Below, one piece after another: positions 53,109 to 63,325 of a stretch of DNA of 64,000 nt (its first letter is position 1; each line of letters opens with the position of its first letter). This DNA is from G963665495 sp963665495 (GTDB taxonomy: Bacteria; Desulfobacterota; Desulfovibrionia; Desulfovibrionales; Desulfovibrionaceae). Location of the stretch: positions 6,014,001-6,078,000 of the forward strand of contig OY762289.1 of assembly GCA_963665495.1 (NCBI GenBank). The letters are read 5' to 3'. A program made the translations under genes and the position numbers. The notes beneath the pieces are model-generated. The model made no database searches, had not been told where the DNA came from, and worked only from the letters and a program-made list of their open reading frames with translations.

Positions 53109-56100
53109 TTGCCCGACAAATACCGCAGTATCAGCACGAATGTCATTGTTTCCCTGGCCCTGGTGACCACACTGGTCCTTCTGGCTTTCGGGGCAGTCAA
53201 TTACTACCGCCAACGGGCCGAACTCTACGAACAATTGGCCGAAGAGCTGGACTTCAGCGCCTCCCAGCTGGCCGGGTATCTCACCGCTCCGGTCTGGCAG
53301 CTGGATTCGCTCCTGCAGGACGACATCGTCCGCGACGCCATGCTCAACCAGCGTATCTATGCCGTCGAACTGTGGGTCGTCAGCGACTATGTGGCTCCCC
53401 ATCAGATCTGGACCCGCGATGCGGACGGGAATGTTGTCCAGAGCGATGAAATGCCGCAGCGGCCGGATCTTATTTCAGAAAAGCGCACCATCCTTCACCT
53501 GGACGAGGAAATCGGCGAGGTGCGCCTGGTCATGAGTACGCGTTTTCTGCAAAAGGCGCTTGCCCGTACGCTGCTCACAAACGCCACCGCCATTCTGGTA
53601 CTGACTTCTATTTTGCTGACTGTGCTGTTGCTGGTTATCAGAAAAAGCGTCATTAAGCCGTTGCAATATGTGGAGCAATACGCCGATCATATCAGTCTGG
53701 GCAAAGCGCCCGCAGCCATGGAGCAGGTTTCGCTCTCGCGCGAATTGTGGACGACCATGAACGCGCTGGATGCCATGGTCGCAGGATTGCGCAGGGCCGA
53801 GGCGGAATACCGTTCGCTTTTTGAAAACGCGCTGGAAGGTATTTATCGTTTCAGCCTGGAAGGAAAGATCCTGACGGTGAATACGGCCATGTGCCGGCTG
53901 CTGGGCTTTGAGGATCCGGAGGCGCTGCTCCGGCATTCTCCCATCGCCTGGGAATACCTTTTGTTCGATGAACAGCGGATATGGACCTTGGAGACCCTCA
54001 AGGAGCACGGCAAAGTGACTAATTACGAAGTCGCGTTCAGACGAAAAGACGGGCAAACAGTCTGGTGCCTGGTCAACGGCCGGCTGGTCATTGATCCGGA
54101 TGGAGGACCGCCGGTGGTCGAAGGGCTGGCCACGGACATTACGGACCGCAGAAGCGCCCAGGCGCAGCTGGCGCAGCTCAACAGGAACCTGGAAGACCGC
54201 ATCCATGAACGCACCGCGGATCTGGAAGCGGCCAACCTGGAGTTGCAGAAAGCCATGCGGCAGGCGGACGCAGCCAACAAGGCCAAAGGCGATTTCCTGG
54301 CCCGCATGAGCCATGAAATACGCACCCCGCTGAATGCCGTCATCGGCCTCACCAACCTGGCCCTGAAAACGCAGTTGAGCGATACGCAGCGCAATTATCT
54401 TTTCAAGGTGCGGGATTCGGCCAACCATCTGCTGCATGTCATCAATGATATTCTGGACTTTTCCAAGATCGAGGCTGGAAAATTTTCGCTGACGCCCGGC
54501 AACTTTCTGCTCAATCAGCTCTTCGACGAACTGGGGGACATGTTCGAGGTAAGGGCGGCTGAAAAGCAGATCGAACTCTCGCTGATGATCGGGAAAAGCG
54601 TACCACTGGCCCTGGTGGGAGATGTGGTGCGGTTGCGGCAGGTGCTCATCAATCTCATCGGCAACGCCATCAAGTTCACCGAACAAGGCAACGTCTCGCT
54701 CAAAGCCACAGTAGAGCCGAAAGAAATCCGCGGGAACCAGGAGCATATTACCCTGCATTTTTCCGTTCGCGATTCGGGGATAGGCATCCCCATCGAGCAG
54801 CAGCAGATGCTGTTCTCTCCGTTTACCCAGGCGGAAGGAGCCATGACGCGCAGGTACGGCGGCACAGGACTGGGGCTGACCATCAGCAAGCGGCTCGTCT
54901 CTTTGATGGGAGGCGATATCCGGGTGGAGAGCGAACAGGGGAAAGGCAGCACCTTTTCTTTTTCAGTGATTCTGGGGCTGCAGCACGAGGGCGAGCAACG
55001 GACGCTGACTCCTCCGCCGGACCTGCAGGGCAAGCGCGCGCTCATTGTGGACGACAATGAAGCCGCCCGTTTGATCTATGCCGAAATGGTGGATTCCTTT
55101 TCACTGCGCCAGAATGTGGCGGAATCCGGACAGGATGCCATCGACGAACTGGTTGCCGCGCATGCGCAAAAGGACCCCTATTCCCTGGTGCTTCTGGACT
55201 GGCGGATGGAAGGTCTGAACGGCATAGAAACCGCCAGAAAAATACGCGACTTGTCCGGGCTTTCCCCCCAGCCCATTATACTCCTGACGACAATGTACGG
55301 CCGGGACGCCTTTTTTCAGCGTATGGCTACGGAAGAAAAAGCCATCGACGGATTGCTGCACAAACCTTTGAACTCGTCCGAGTTGTTCAATGCGATCATG
55401 GAAAGTTTCGACAGCCGGGAATCCGTTGTTCCCCGCAAGAGGCAGCGCGTCAGTCAGGATTTTTCTTCCGAGGTCGCGTTTATCGCCGGTGCCAGAGTCC
55501 TGCTTGTGGAAGACAACCTGATCAACCAGGAAGTGGCAACCATTATCCTGAACGGTGCGGGGCTGCGCGTGGAAATAGCTTCCAACGGCAGGGAAGCGCT
55601 GGAAAAGCTTTCCGCCTTGGACGAAGAGCAGCAGCAATGGTATGATGCCGTACTGATGGATGTGCAGATGCCCGAGATGGACGGCAACGAAGCCACCAGG
55701 ATCATCCGGCGGAACGAACGCTGGAAAGAGCTGCCCATCATTGCCATGACCGCGCATGCTCTGAAAGGAGACCGGGAGACTTGCCTGGAAGCGGGCATGA
55801 ATGATTTTGTCGCCAAGCCCATCGAGGAAGATGCTCTGTTTCAGGCGCTGCTGCGCTGGATCAAGCCCCGTAAGCAGATGGAAGGCAGCGCGGATCTTTC
55901 CTCGTCTTCGGGCCAGGAAGGCGGGCCTCCCTTGGAGAGGGCTTCCGGTTCCGGCCTGGATATCACGGCCGGGCTCGAACGGTTCAAGGGCAACATACGG
56001 GTGTATTTCAACATGCTCAAACATTTTGAGGAAACAGGTCGGGAGGCCGACCCCGCCATACGGGATGAGATCGCTTCCGGAGCGTACGTCGAGGCCGAAC

Positions 56101-56561
56101 GGCGCGTGCATTCCATTAAAGGTATTTCAGGAAATCTGGGGCTTGACGAAGTCTACGCCGCTTCGCTGGCTCTGGATGACGCGCTCAAGGCGGAGCAGAG
56201 GGAAACGGTTCTCGGCCTGTTCGAGACTTTTTCCCGGACTTTGAACAAAGTCTTGGAGGCCATAGCCGGGCTGGAATTGCCTGAAGAGCCTGGTACGTCT
56301 GAAACCGCGGGAGAGCTGGATTATCAGGCTCTGCTGGAGGTCATGGCCAGGCTTGAGGACGAACTCATGAAGAGCAGTTCCAGGGCAAGGCATTCGTGCA
56401 GCGATTTGCGCCGCCTGCTCGGCGGGCACGATGCTTACGCCCGTGAGTTGAAGCAGCTGGAAGATTCTATTTTTCGCCTCGAGACGGAAAACGCCCTGGA
56501 GATGCTCTATGCAATCGCGCAGATGCTGGATTTTATCCTGCCGGGGAAAGAAACGAAATGA
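53109..56561 (+). CDS. Hybrid sensor histidine kinase with PAS, two receivers and Hpt
   Basis: TTG at 53109 has AAAGGAG five bases upstream; a GTG at 53094 is the alternative. Two membrane helices (about 5-30 and 150-180) bound a periplasmic domain. HAMP and PAS (about 230-345) precede the kinase core: FLARMSHEIRTPLN (His about 402), N box NLIGNAIKF and GTGLGLTISKRL. Receiver 1 has Asp about 697 (LLDWRMEG), receiver 2 Asp about 851 (LMDVQMPEMDG), and the C-terminal Hpt has RRVHSIKGISGNLG (His about 1001). All phospho-sites are present, so a full relay is expected. It is followed with an ATGA overlap by a second kinase and then a binding protein. Confidence 0.93.
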   Translation: MPDKYRSISTNVIVSLALVTTLVLLAFGAVNYYRQRAELYEQLAEELDFSASQLAGYLTAPVWQLDSLLQDDIVRDAMLNQRIYAVELWVVSDYVAPHQIWTRDADGNVVQSDEMPQRPDLISEKRTILHLDEEIGEVRLVMSTRFLQKALARTLLTNATAILVLTSILLTVLLLVIRKSVIKPLQYVEQYADHISLGKAPAAMEQVSLSRELWTTMNALDAMVAGLRRAEAEYRSLFENALEGIYRFSLEGKILTVNTAMCRLLGFEDPEALLRHSPIAWEYLLFDEQRIWTLETLKEHGKVTNYEVAFRRKDGQTVWCLVNGRLVIDPDGGPPVVEGLATDITDRRSAQAQLAQLNRNLEDRIHERTADLEAANLELQKAMRQADAANKAKGDFLARMSHEIRTPLNAVIGLTNLALKTQLSDTQRNYLFKVRDSANHLLHVINDILDFSKIEAGKFSLTPGNFLLNQLFDELGDMFEVRAAEKQIELSLMIGKSVPLALVGDVVRLRQVLINLIGNAIKFTEQGNVSLKATVEPKEIRGNQEHITLHFSVRDSGIGIPIEQQQMLFSPFTQAEGAMTRRYGGTGLGLTISKRLVSLMGGDIRVESEQGKGSTFSFSVILGLQHEGEQRTLTPPPDLQGKRALIVDDNEAARLIYAEMVDSFSLRQNVAESGQDAIDELVAAHAQKDPYSLVLLDWRMEGLNGIETARKIRDLSGLSPQPIILLTTMYGRDAFFQRMATEEKAIDGLLHKPLNSSELFNAIMESFDSRESVVPRKRQRVSQDFSSEVAFIAGARVLLVEDNLINQEVATIILNGAGLRVEIASNGREALEKLSALDEEQQQWYDAVLMDVQMPEMDGNEATRIIRRNERWKELPIIAMTAHALKGDRETCLEAGMNDFVAKPIEEDALFQALLRWIKPRKQMEGSADLSSSSGQEGGPPLERASGSGLDITAGLERFKGNIRVYFNMLKHFEETGREADPAIRDEIASGAYVEAERRVHSIKGISGNLGLDEVYAASLALDDALKAEQRETVLGLFETFSRTLNKVLEAIAGLELPEEPGTSETAGELDYQALLEVMARLEDELMKSSSRARHSCSDLRRLLGGHDAYARELKQLEDSIFRLETENALEMLYAIAQMLDFILPGKETK

Positions 56562-58792
56562 GCACAAGATCCATGGAAAAAATTCTTGTTGTCGACGATT
56601 CGCCGGAGGCGATCTGGCCGCTGGTTCAGGAACTGGAGGCGGAATATGCCGTGTTTACCGCTACGGACGGGCATAAGGCGCTGGCCGTTGCTGCATTGGA
56701 GCTTCCGGATTTGATCTTGCTGGATATCATCATGCCGGGCATGGACGGTTATGAGGTGCTGGAGCGGCTCAGGGCCGACAGCCGGACCAGAGATATCCCC
56801 GTGATGTTCCTGACTTCGAAATTTACGGAAGAGGACGAGATCAAAGGGCTCGAGTTGGGTGCGCAGGGCTACATGATCAAGCCTGTCCGGCTTCCGGTGG
56901 CCAAAGCGAGAATCCGGTCCATGGTCGGCACGTTCAAAGCGGTTGAGCAACGCCTGTTTCTGGTGCGCGAGCAATATGTTTCGCTGAACGGCCTTTTGGA
57001 AGAGGAAATAGAACGAAAAACCCAGGAATTGGAGACGCTGAAACGTACGCTGTCCTCGGTGGAATCCAAATACGAGCACCTGATCAAAGCCCGGCCGGAA
57101 AAAGAAAGCGCACGACAAAGCCTGCTGGTTGTGGACGACCATGTGGAGAATATCCACGTGCTGATGGAAAATCTCGACACCGAATATGATGTCATGTTCG
57201 CCACTACCGGAGCCAAGGCGCTGGAAATCGCCTGGTCCGTCAACAGGCCCGATCTTATTTTGCTGGATATCATGATGCCCGGCATGGATGGCTATGAAGT
57301 CTGCTCCAAACTCAAGGCCGATACGCGTTCCAGCGATATTCCGGTAATTTTTCTGACCGCCATGAGTCAGGAGGAGGACGAAACCAAGGGCCTGGATCTC
57401 GGGGCCGTGGATTTCATTCTCAAGCCCTTCAGTATGCCCATCGTACGCGCGCGCGTGGATGTGGCCCTGAAATTGAAACGGGAAATGGACCAGCGCCTGG
57501 AGCTGGGGGCGCAATTGCATCAGTTGAATCAGGAGCTGGAGCGGCGTGTCATCGAAAAAACAGAACATCTGCGCCTGGCGCATGATCAGTTGAAGGTGAG
57601 CGAAAAGAAGTACCGGGATATTTTTGAGAATGCCTTGGAGGGGATTTTTCAGAGTACCTATGAAGGGGGGCTGCTCAGCGTCAGTCCTTCATTGGCCCGG
57701 ATTCTGGGCTACGAGACGCCCGAGGAACTTCTTGAAACCGTAACTGATGTCGTCACGCAGCTCTACGTCCGGGAGGAGGACTTTACCGCCTTCCAGCATG
57801 CCCTGGACGCGCGGGGCGAGGTTAAAAGCGTGGAAGTGCAACTGCGCAAAAAAAGCGGCGAACTGCTTTGGGCGTTTGTCTCCGGGCGAAAAGTCTCCTG
57901 CTCCGGCCATAAATGCTGCGATTGCGTTCAGGGGTTCGTGGTGGAAATCACGGAACTCAAACGGATGCGGGAACTGATGGTGCAGAACGAGAAAATTATG
58001 AGCCTGGGCGGATTGACCGGCGGCATGGCCCACGAAATCAACAATTATTTGAGTGTGATGTTGGGCAATGCGCAGAACGTGCTGATCCGGCTGGATCCGG
58101 AACGGGAGCACAACCGGAAGCTGGCCGACCGGCTGCATCTGGATATCGATCTCATGCAGACCTATCTCAAGGAGCGGAAAATCGATTACATGCTCAACGT
58201 GCTGCACGAGCAGGGCAGAAAGGCGGCCAAAACCGTGGAGAACATGCTCGAATACACGCGCAAGACCGAAACGCCCACAACCGGGCATGATGTCAACGAT
58301 CTCGTAGGAAACGCGTTGGAACTGGCGGCCAAGGATTACGACATCAATACGCGTTTTTCCTACTGGAGTGTGGTGGCGGAGAAAGAACTGGCGGATGGTT
58401 TGCCGAAAATCCGCTGCGTGCCCAACGAAATAGAGCAGGTTTTATTCAATCTGATCAAAAACGCTTCCCATTCCATGGCCGAAAGGATCAAGCAGGAGCC
58501 GGACGTCGAGCCGCGCCTCGTAGTACGTACGCTAACCGAGGGCAGCCAGGTTGTGCTGGAGGTGGAAGACAACGGCATCGGCATGGATGACGCGACCCGG
58601 CAGCGCGTATTCGAACCCTTTTACACCACCAAGCCGGTGGGCGTGGGCACCGGCCTGGGCTTGTCCGTGGCGCGTTTCATCATCAAGGACAAGTACCGGG
58701 GAGAGCTGGAAGTCGATTCGGCCCCGGGCCGTGGCGCGCGCTTTTCCATCCGGCTGCCTGCCGGGGATTCGGCGCAGGAAGCAACGGATTGA
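56558..58792 (+). CDS. Response regulator-histidine kinase fusion (two receivers, PAS, kinase)
   Basis: 744 aa. Receiver 1 (about 4-120) has Asp about 56 in LILLDIIMPGMDG; a coiled coil follows, then receiver 2 (about 190-305), with Asp about 236 in LILLDIMMPGMDG. A PAS domain (about 348-465) precedes the kinase: GGMAHEINNYL (His about 491), N box NLIKNASHS and GTGLGLSVARFI. No membrane segment, so it acts in the cytoplasm. It starts inside the stop of the hybrid kinase (ATGA), which suggests that it receives phosphate from that kinase's Hpt. The two receivers are about as similar to each other as recent duplicates. Confidence 0.92.
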   Translation: MSTRSMEKILVVDDSPEAIWPLVQELEAEYAVFTATDGHKALAVAALELPDLILLDIIMPGMDGYEVLERLRADSRTRDIPVMFLTSKFTEEDEIKGLELGAQGYMIKPVRLPVAKARIRSMVGTFKAVEQRLFLVREQYVSLNGLLEEEIERKTQELETLKRTLSSVESKYEHLIKARPEKESARQSLLVVDDHVENIHVLMENLDTEYDVMFATTGAKALEIAWSVNRPDLILLDIMMPGMDGYEVCSKLKADTRSSDIPVIFLTAMSQEEDETKGLDLGAVDFILKPFSMPIVRARVDVALKLKREMDQRLELGAQLHQLNQELERRVIEKTEHLRLAHDQLKVSEKKYRDIFENALEGIFQSTYEGGLLSVSPSLARILGYETPEELLETVTDVVTQLYVREEDFTAFQHALDARGEVKSVEVQLRKKSGELLWAFVSGRKVSCSGHKCCDCVQGFVVEITELKRMRELMVQNEKIMSLGGLTGGMAHEINNYLSVMLGNAQNVLIRLDPEREHNRKLADRLHLDIDLMQTYLKERKIDYMLNVLHEQGRKAAKTVENMLEYTRKTETPTTGHDVNDLVGNALELAAKDYDINTRFSYWSVVAEKELADGLPKIRCVPNEIEQVLFNLIKNASHSMAERIKQEPDVEPRLVVRTLTEGSQVVLEVEDNGIGMDDATRQRVFEPFYTTKPVGVGTGLGLSVARFIIKDKYRGELEVDSAPGRGARFSIRLPAGDSAQEATD

Positions 58793-58841
58793 GGCGGTGC
58801 GCACCCCGTGCAGGAAGAGAGCAAAGCCAGAGGAGGCAAGC

Positions 58842-59588
58842 GTGAAAAATGCCATGAGAGCAATGTCGGTTCTGTTGCTGGCGGTCGTACTGTTTTGCGC
58901 TGCCGGTCCGGCACCGGCCCAGGACAAAAAACTGCTGGTCGCCGGTGATGAAGAGAAAAAGGGCAGCCACCTGCTGGAAATCACGGACGTGGTGTTCCGA
59001 ACGGTCGGTTACGACCCGAAGTTCGTTTTGATGCCCTGGGTTCGGGCCTTGTCGGGCGCCATTTCCGGCCAGTACGACGTGCTGCTCGGCGCTTATTACA
59101 ATGAGGAACGCGCCAAACACCTGCTGTATTCCAAGCCCATAGGCTCGTCCGAAGTGGTGCTGCTGAAACTGAAAAGCAGGGATATCACCTTCAAGACGGT
59201 GGAAGATCTCAAACCATATAAAATTGGCCATATAAGGGGATCCAGAGTCAGCGATGCCTTTGACGCGGCCGAAAAAGAGTATCTGCAAGTAGAATACGCC
59301 ACGGATAGCTTGCCGAACATCAAAAAACTGCTGGCCGGGCGTCTGGATCTGGTGGTGGAGAAAAAAGCCAGGCTGCAATTTTTGCTGAACACGGTTTTCA
59401 AGGATTACGCTTACCTGGTGGATTATGTGCAGCCTTCGTTCGACACCAATTATTACCACATCTGCGTTTCAAAAAAGAATCCCCACGCCGAACAGATCAT
59501 AGCGGATTTCAACCGCGGGCTGCAGATGATCCGGGATGACGGCACGTTCAGGAAGATTCTCGACAAGCACGGCATCACGGAGGAATAG
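58842..59588 (+). CDS. Periplasmic solute-binding protein, family 3 type
   Basis: 248 aa; GTG start with AGAGGAGG at the right distance. The signal peptide (about 1-26) ends PAPAQ. The mature part has the pattern of amino-acid-type binding proteins: LLVAGDEEKKGSHLLEITD, PWVRALSGAISGQYDVLLGAYYNEERA, and the C-terminal LQMIRDDGTFRKILDKHG. No permease is present. It lies 49 bases after the two-kinase genes on the same strand, so a sensory role with the hybrid kinase is more likely than transport (inference). Confidence 0.9.
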   Translation: MKNAMRAMSVLLLAVVLFCAAGPAPAQDKKLLVAGDEEKKGSHLLEITDVVFRTVGYDPKFVLMPWVRALSGAISGQYDVLLGAYYNEERAKHLLYSKPIGSSEVVLLKLKSRDITFKTVEDLKPYKIGHIRGSRVSDAFDAAEKEYLQVEYATDSLPNIKKLLAGRLDLVVEKKARLQFLLNTVFKDYAYLVDYVQPSFDTNYYHICVSKKNPHAEQIIADFNRGLQMIRDDGTFRKILDKHGITEE

Positions 59589-59622
59589 TTTACGGACCGG
59601 GATTTGCCGTAGGGTACAGCAT

Positions 59623-60801
59623 TCAGGAGCGGCGTTTGAACCCGAACAAGCGTCCGCGGATCAGCGAGTCCTTGCCGAATTTGTCGCGGATGCCGTCCAG
59701 GGCCGCGTCCAGCTTGGCCTGTCTTTCGTCGGTCTCGGATTCCTCGGCAAACAGGGAAAGCTGCCGGGGCGCGGCGTCGAAATTGGACACGCCCACGCCG
59801 ATCAGCCGGACGGGTTTGGTCAGGTCCAGGGCCTGGAGCAGTTCGCAGGCGGTATTGAAGATGCGCTCCGTGTTGGCGGTGGGGCTTTTCAGGGTCTTGC
59901 TGCGGGTGATCTGTTTGAAGTCCGAGAATTTGACCTTCAGCGTCACGGTACGGCCTTCCGAACCCATGCGGCGCAGGTTGCCGCCCACCCGTTCGGACTG
60001 CAGAAGCAGCCAGCGGCAGAGTTGTTCGCGGTCCGCCGTGTCCTTGTCAAAAGTGTTTTCCGCGCTTTCGGATTTTGCCTCGTATTCGGTGGTGATTTCG
60101 TCGGACCCCCGTCCGTGGCCGCGCGCGTAGAGCACTTCGCCCCATTTGCCGCATTTTTCCAGCCAGAACTCGCGGGAAAAGCGCTGGATGTCCGCCGCGT
60201 AGACGATGTTCAGTTCGCGCAGGCGTTCCAGCCCGCGTTTGCCCACGCCCGGAATTTTGGCCACAGGCAGCGTACGCAGAAAGTCCGGCACGTCAGCCGG
60301 TTCCAGGATGAACAGTCCGTCGGGTTTGCGGTAGTCCGAGGCGATTTTGGCCAGAAATTTTACCGGAGCCATGCCGATGGAACAGGTCAGGAGGGTCTGT
60401 TCGCAGATGGCCTGTTTGATGGCCGTTGCCAGCTCTTCGGGCGGGCCGAACAAGCGCTCCGTACCGGTGACGTCCAGGTAGGCCTCATCCACCGAAGCCT
60501 GCTCCACCAGGGGTGAGAAATCCTGCAGAATGGCCATGACCTGCTCTGAGACTTCCTTGTAGCGGTGCATCCGTCCGTGGATGAAAATGCCGTGGGGGCA
60601 GAGTCTGCGTGCCTCGGCCGAAGGCATGGCAGAGTGGACCCCGAATTTGCGGGCCTCGTACGAACAAGTTGAGACAACGCCCCGTTCCCTGCCGCCGATA
60701 ATAACCGGCTGGCCCGCCAGTTCCGGGTTGTCCGCCTGCTCCACGGAAGCGAAAAAGGCGTCCATGTCCAGGTGCAGGATACGCTTCACACCGGATTGCA
60801 T
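59623..60801 (-). CDS. dinB: DNA polymerase IV (Y family)
   Basis: 392 aa. The catalytic metals bind in LHLDMDAFFASVE (first Asp near residue 10) and SVDEAYLDVTG (Asp/Glu about 104-105). The palm/fingers region shows CSYEARKFGVHSAM, and KIPGVGKRGLERL is the helix-hairpin-helix. The little-finger domain covers the last 120 residues. It copies damaged DNA without proofreading, and in many bacteria is induced by SOS; I saw no LexA box in the immediate upstream bases. The next gene on the same strand ends six bases upstream. Confidence 0.95.
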   Translation of the reverse strand: MQSGVKRILHLDMDAFFASVEQADNPELAGQPVIIGGRERGVVSTCSYEARKFGVHSAMPSAEARRLCPHGIFIHGRMHRYKEVSEQVMAILQDFSPLVEQASVDEAYLDVTGTERLFGPPEELATAIKQAICEQTLLTCSIGMAPVKFLAKIASDYRKPDGLFILEPADVPDFLRTLPVAKIPGVGKRGLERLRELNIVYAADIQRFSREFWLEKCGKWGEVLYARGHGRGSDEITTEYEAKSESAENTFDKDTADREQLCRWLLLQSERVGGNLRRMGSEGRTVTLKVKFSDFKQITRSKTLKSPTANTERIFNTACELLQALDLTKPVRLIGVGVSNFDAAPRQLSLFAEESETDERQAKLDAALDGIRDKFGKDSLIRGRLFGFKRRS

Positions 60802-60806
60802 CTGCT

Positions 60807-61193
60807 TTATTCCTTGCGGGAAAACCCGGCGACCTCGAAATGGCGGATGTGCTGCAAAGGATAAAAATCCGCCGTATCGTCCAGGTTCAGAACCAGCAGA
60901 TCCTTGCTGTCGTTAATGGTGTAGCTGGTGCACTCGAGGGTTTTGACGCCGCCGTCCACGAAATAAATCTTCACCGCGTAGGTCTCGTGTCCTTTGCTTT
61001 CGGTTTCCTGGCGCATGGTGGATTTGGCGATTTCGTCTTCCATCAGCTGCTGCCAGTGTTCCTCCACCCGCTGGCGGTTGCGCGGCGTATCGTGCTGCGG
61101 GCACAGGCCGAGCTTGAATTTTTCATTGGAAGGCAGCATGCCGCAGACCCAGCCTTCCGTGACTTCTTTTCCGCACACTTCACAACGTACCAT
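60807..61193 (-). CDS. Small zinc-ribbon protein upstream of dinB
   Basis: 128 aa. ATG at 61193 is preferred because GGAGG lies before it; a frame to 61283 has no suitable site. The N terminus has CEVCGKEVTEGWVCG and a later CPQH, a likely zinc-binding site. The central part is helical and charged, and the C-terminal 50 residues form a beta-rich region. The gene is six bases upstream of dinB, so they are co-transcribed; a role in DNA damage response is an inference from position only. Family not recognised. Confidence 0.65.
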   Translation of the reverse strand: MVRCEVCGKEVTEGWVCGMLPSNEKFKLGLCPQHDTPRNRQRVEEHWQQLMEDEIAKSTMRQETESKGHETYAVKIYFVDGGVKTLECTSYTINDSKDLLVLNLDDTADFYPLQHIRHFEVAGFSRKE

Positions 61194-61360
61194 GGGCGCC
61201 TCCGGAGGATTGGGGCGGAAGAATGGTAACAAATCAGCTTTCCGCTCCAAATAAAGTGTAGAATGGCTTCGACCCGGGTGCAAGCCGTATTGTCTTTATG
61301 CTGGCAAATGGACGCAGGCCGGGATTTTGGGTACAGGGAAAAAAAATTCAAGGGCACGGC

Positions 61361-63241
61361 ATGAAAAAGAACAAAAAGACACAGGCGAAAAAGGCCAGGG
61401 TAACGCCGGAGCAGGAACAACTTTTTGCCGGGGCGCTGGCGCACCACCAGGCCGGAGAGCTGGAAGAGGCGGAAAAAGGCTACCGGCAGCTTCTGCTGGC
61501 AGTGCCGGGCTACGCGCAGGCCCTGCATCTGCTGGGCGTGGTGCGTATGCAACGCCAGGACCTGGAGCAGGCAAAGGAGCTGATCGCACGGGCGGTGGAG
61601 CTGGAACCCGCCCATGCCATGGCGCGCTACAATCTGGCCATGGCCCACGAAAAATCCGGCGAAGTTGACCTGGCCGCGGAGCAGTTCCGCCGGGCGGTGC
61701 GCATCGATCCGGAGTATACGGCGGCCTGGCGGGCGCTGGGCGACGTGCTGTGTCTGACTGGCGGTTATGACGAGGCGGTCAGGGCCTACAAGCAGGTACT
61801 GGCGAAAATGCCCGAGGACCTGGCGACCCTGAACAACCTGGGCAACGCCTGCGTCAGCTTGGGGGCTTTTGAAAACGCCCGGAAGTGCTTTGAAGCCGTG
61901 CTGGAACGTGCCCCCGGGCATGCGTCCACACGCAACAACCTGGCCGGAGTGCTGCGCGAGCTGGACAGATGGGACGAGGCTGTGGCGCAGTACGACAAAG
62001 CCGTCGAACTGGATCCGCAGCTGGCCGCCGCCCACCTGGGGCTGGCGGATCTGCTGTCCAAGCGGGGGGAATTCAAGCGGGCCGAGACTCTGGCCCGGCG
62101 GGCCCTGGAGCTGGAACCCGGCCCGGACGCCTGGTTCCGCATCGGCTATATCCGCCAGCAGCTTGGCGACGGCGCGGAAGCGGGCGCGTGCTACGAACGA
62201 GCCCTGGAATACGACCCGGATCATACGGTGGCCCTGAACAATCTGGGCACTCTGGCCAAGGATTCCAAGGCCTATGAAGATTCCATCGGGCTGTTCAAGC
62301 GAGCCATCGAAGCGGATCCCGCGTATTGGGAAGCCTGGACCAACCTGGCCAACGCCTGGGAGAAAACCGGCGATCTGGAAAAGGCCGAAGAAGCCGCGCG
62401 CAAGGGCGTGCAGTGCGAAGAAAACGGGCGCTCGGTTTTGCGCCTGGCCTATGTGCTGCAGCAGGCCGGACGCCTCGAAGAGGCCAAGCAGCAATACGCG
62501 CGCGTGCTCGAACTGGAGCCCGAGGACAAACTGGGCGTGTCCCTGTATCTGGCAGGGCTGGGGCTGCGCGAGGTGCCGGACAGGGCGCCCAGCGCGCATG
62601 TCCGCCAGCTGTTCGACAACTACGCCGGGTCCTTTGACGCCCATTTGCTGGAAAAGCTCGAATACAAAGGGCCGGAAGTGGTGCTCACGGCTTTGCAGCC
62701 GTGGATCGAAGAACACCTGGCCGCTGCCGGTCAGGATGCGTCCGGAGTGGATATTCTGGACCTGGGCTGCGGTACGGGCTTATGCGGCATAGCGCTGCGT
62801 CCGTTCGCCAGGCGGCTGGACGGCGTGGATCTTTCTCCAAAAATGATTGCCAACGCGCGCGAACGCGATGTTTACGACCACCTGGAAGTCAACGAACTCA
62901 CGGACTATCTCGATTGCTGTGGCCAGGCCTACGACATAGCCGCCGCCGGCGACGTGTTCGTCTACATCGGCGAACTGGAGCCCGTCTTCAAGGCCGTACG
63001 CCAACGCTTGCGTCCGGGCGGCGCCTTTGTTTTCACCGTGGAAGAACAGGAGGGGCAGGGAGACGGCTTCGTGCTTTGCGATTCCAACCGCTACGCCCAC
63101 ACCGAGGGCTATATCCGTGGACTTGCCGCCCGTACGGGCTACACCATACGCTCGCTGGAGCAGCGCTCCACCCGCCAGGAGGCCCTGCAGCCCGTGCCCT
63201 GTCTGGTGGCCGTGCTGACTCCCGGACATACGAGCGGATAA
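61361..63241 (+). CDS. TPR protein fused to a SAM-dependent methyltransferase
   Basis: 626 aa; ATG at 61361 (longer frame to 61298 lacks a clear site). From about 20 to 410 there are some eleven TPR units with the usual W-x2-G/A-x8-A pattern, for example AWRALGDVLCLTGGYDEAVRAY and TLNNLGNACVSLGAFENARKCF. The C-terminal 180 residues are a class I methyltransferase: motif I ILDLGCGTGLCG (about 467-478) and a later acidic motif near DGVDLSPKMI. It probably methylates a protein or a small molecule brought by TPR contacts; the substrate is unknown. Such fusions are common in proteobacteria. Confidence 0.93.
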   Translation: MKKNKKTQAKKARVTPEQEQLFAGALAHHQAGELEEAEKGYRQLLLAVPGYAQALHLLGVVRMQRQDLEQAKELIARAVELEPAHAMARYNLAMAHEKSGEVDLAAEQFRRAVRIDPEYTAAWRALGDVLCLTGGYDEAVRAYKQVLAKMPEDLATLNNLGNACVSLGAFENARKCFEAVLERAPGHASTRNNLAGVLRELDRWDEAVAQYDKAVELDPQLAAAHLGLADLLSKRGEFKRAETLARRALELEPGPDAWFRIGYIRQQLGDGAEAGACYERALEYDPDHTVALNNLGTLAKDSKAYEDSIGLFKRAIEADPAYWEAWTNLANAWEKTGDLEKAEEAARKGVQCEENGRSVLRLAYVLQQAGRLEEAKQQYARVLELEPEDKLGVSLYLAGLGLREVPDRAPSAHVRQLFDNYAGSFDAHLLEKLEYKGPEVVLTALQPWIEEHLAAAGQDASGVDILDLGCGTGLCGIALRPFARRLDGVDLSPKMIANARERDVYDHLEVNELTDYLDCCGQAYDIAAAGDVFVYIGELEPVFKAVRQRLRPGGAFVFTVEEQEGQGDGFVLCDSNRYAHTEGYIRGLAARTGYTIRSLEQRSTRQEALQPVPCLVAVLTPGHTSG

Positions 63242-63325
63242 AGCGTACCGAAGAAAGACTTCCGGTGGCCGGGGACCTTTGGCAAAAGGTTTTTCCGGCT
63301 CCCGGAAGTATGAATACTTTTCAAG

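Noticed and set aside
61043..62716. Antisense frame of 557 codons opposite the TPR protein
   Set aside because: Repeat-derived shadow of the TPR units; biased composition and no start site.
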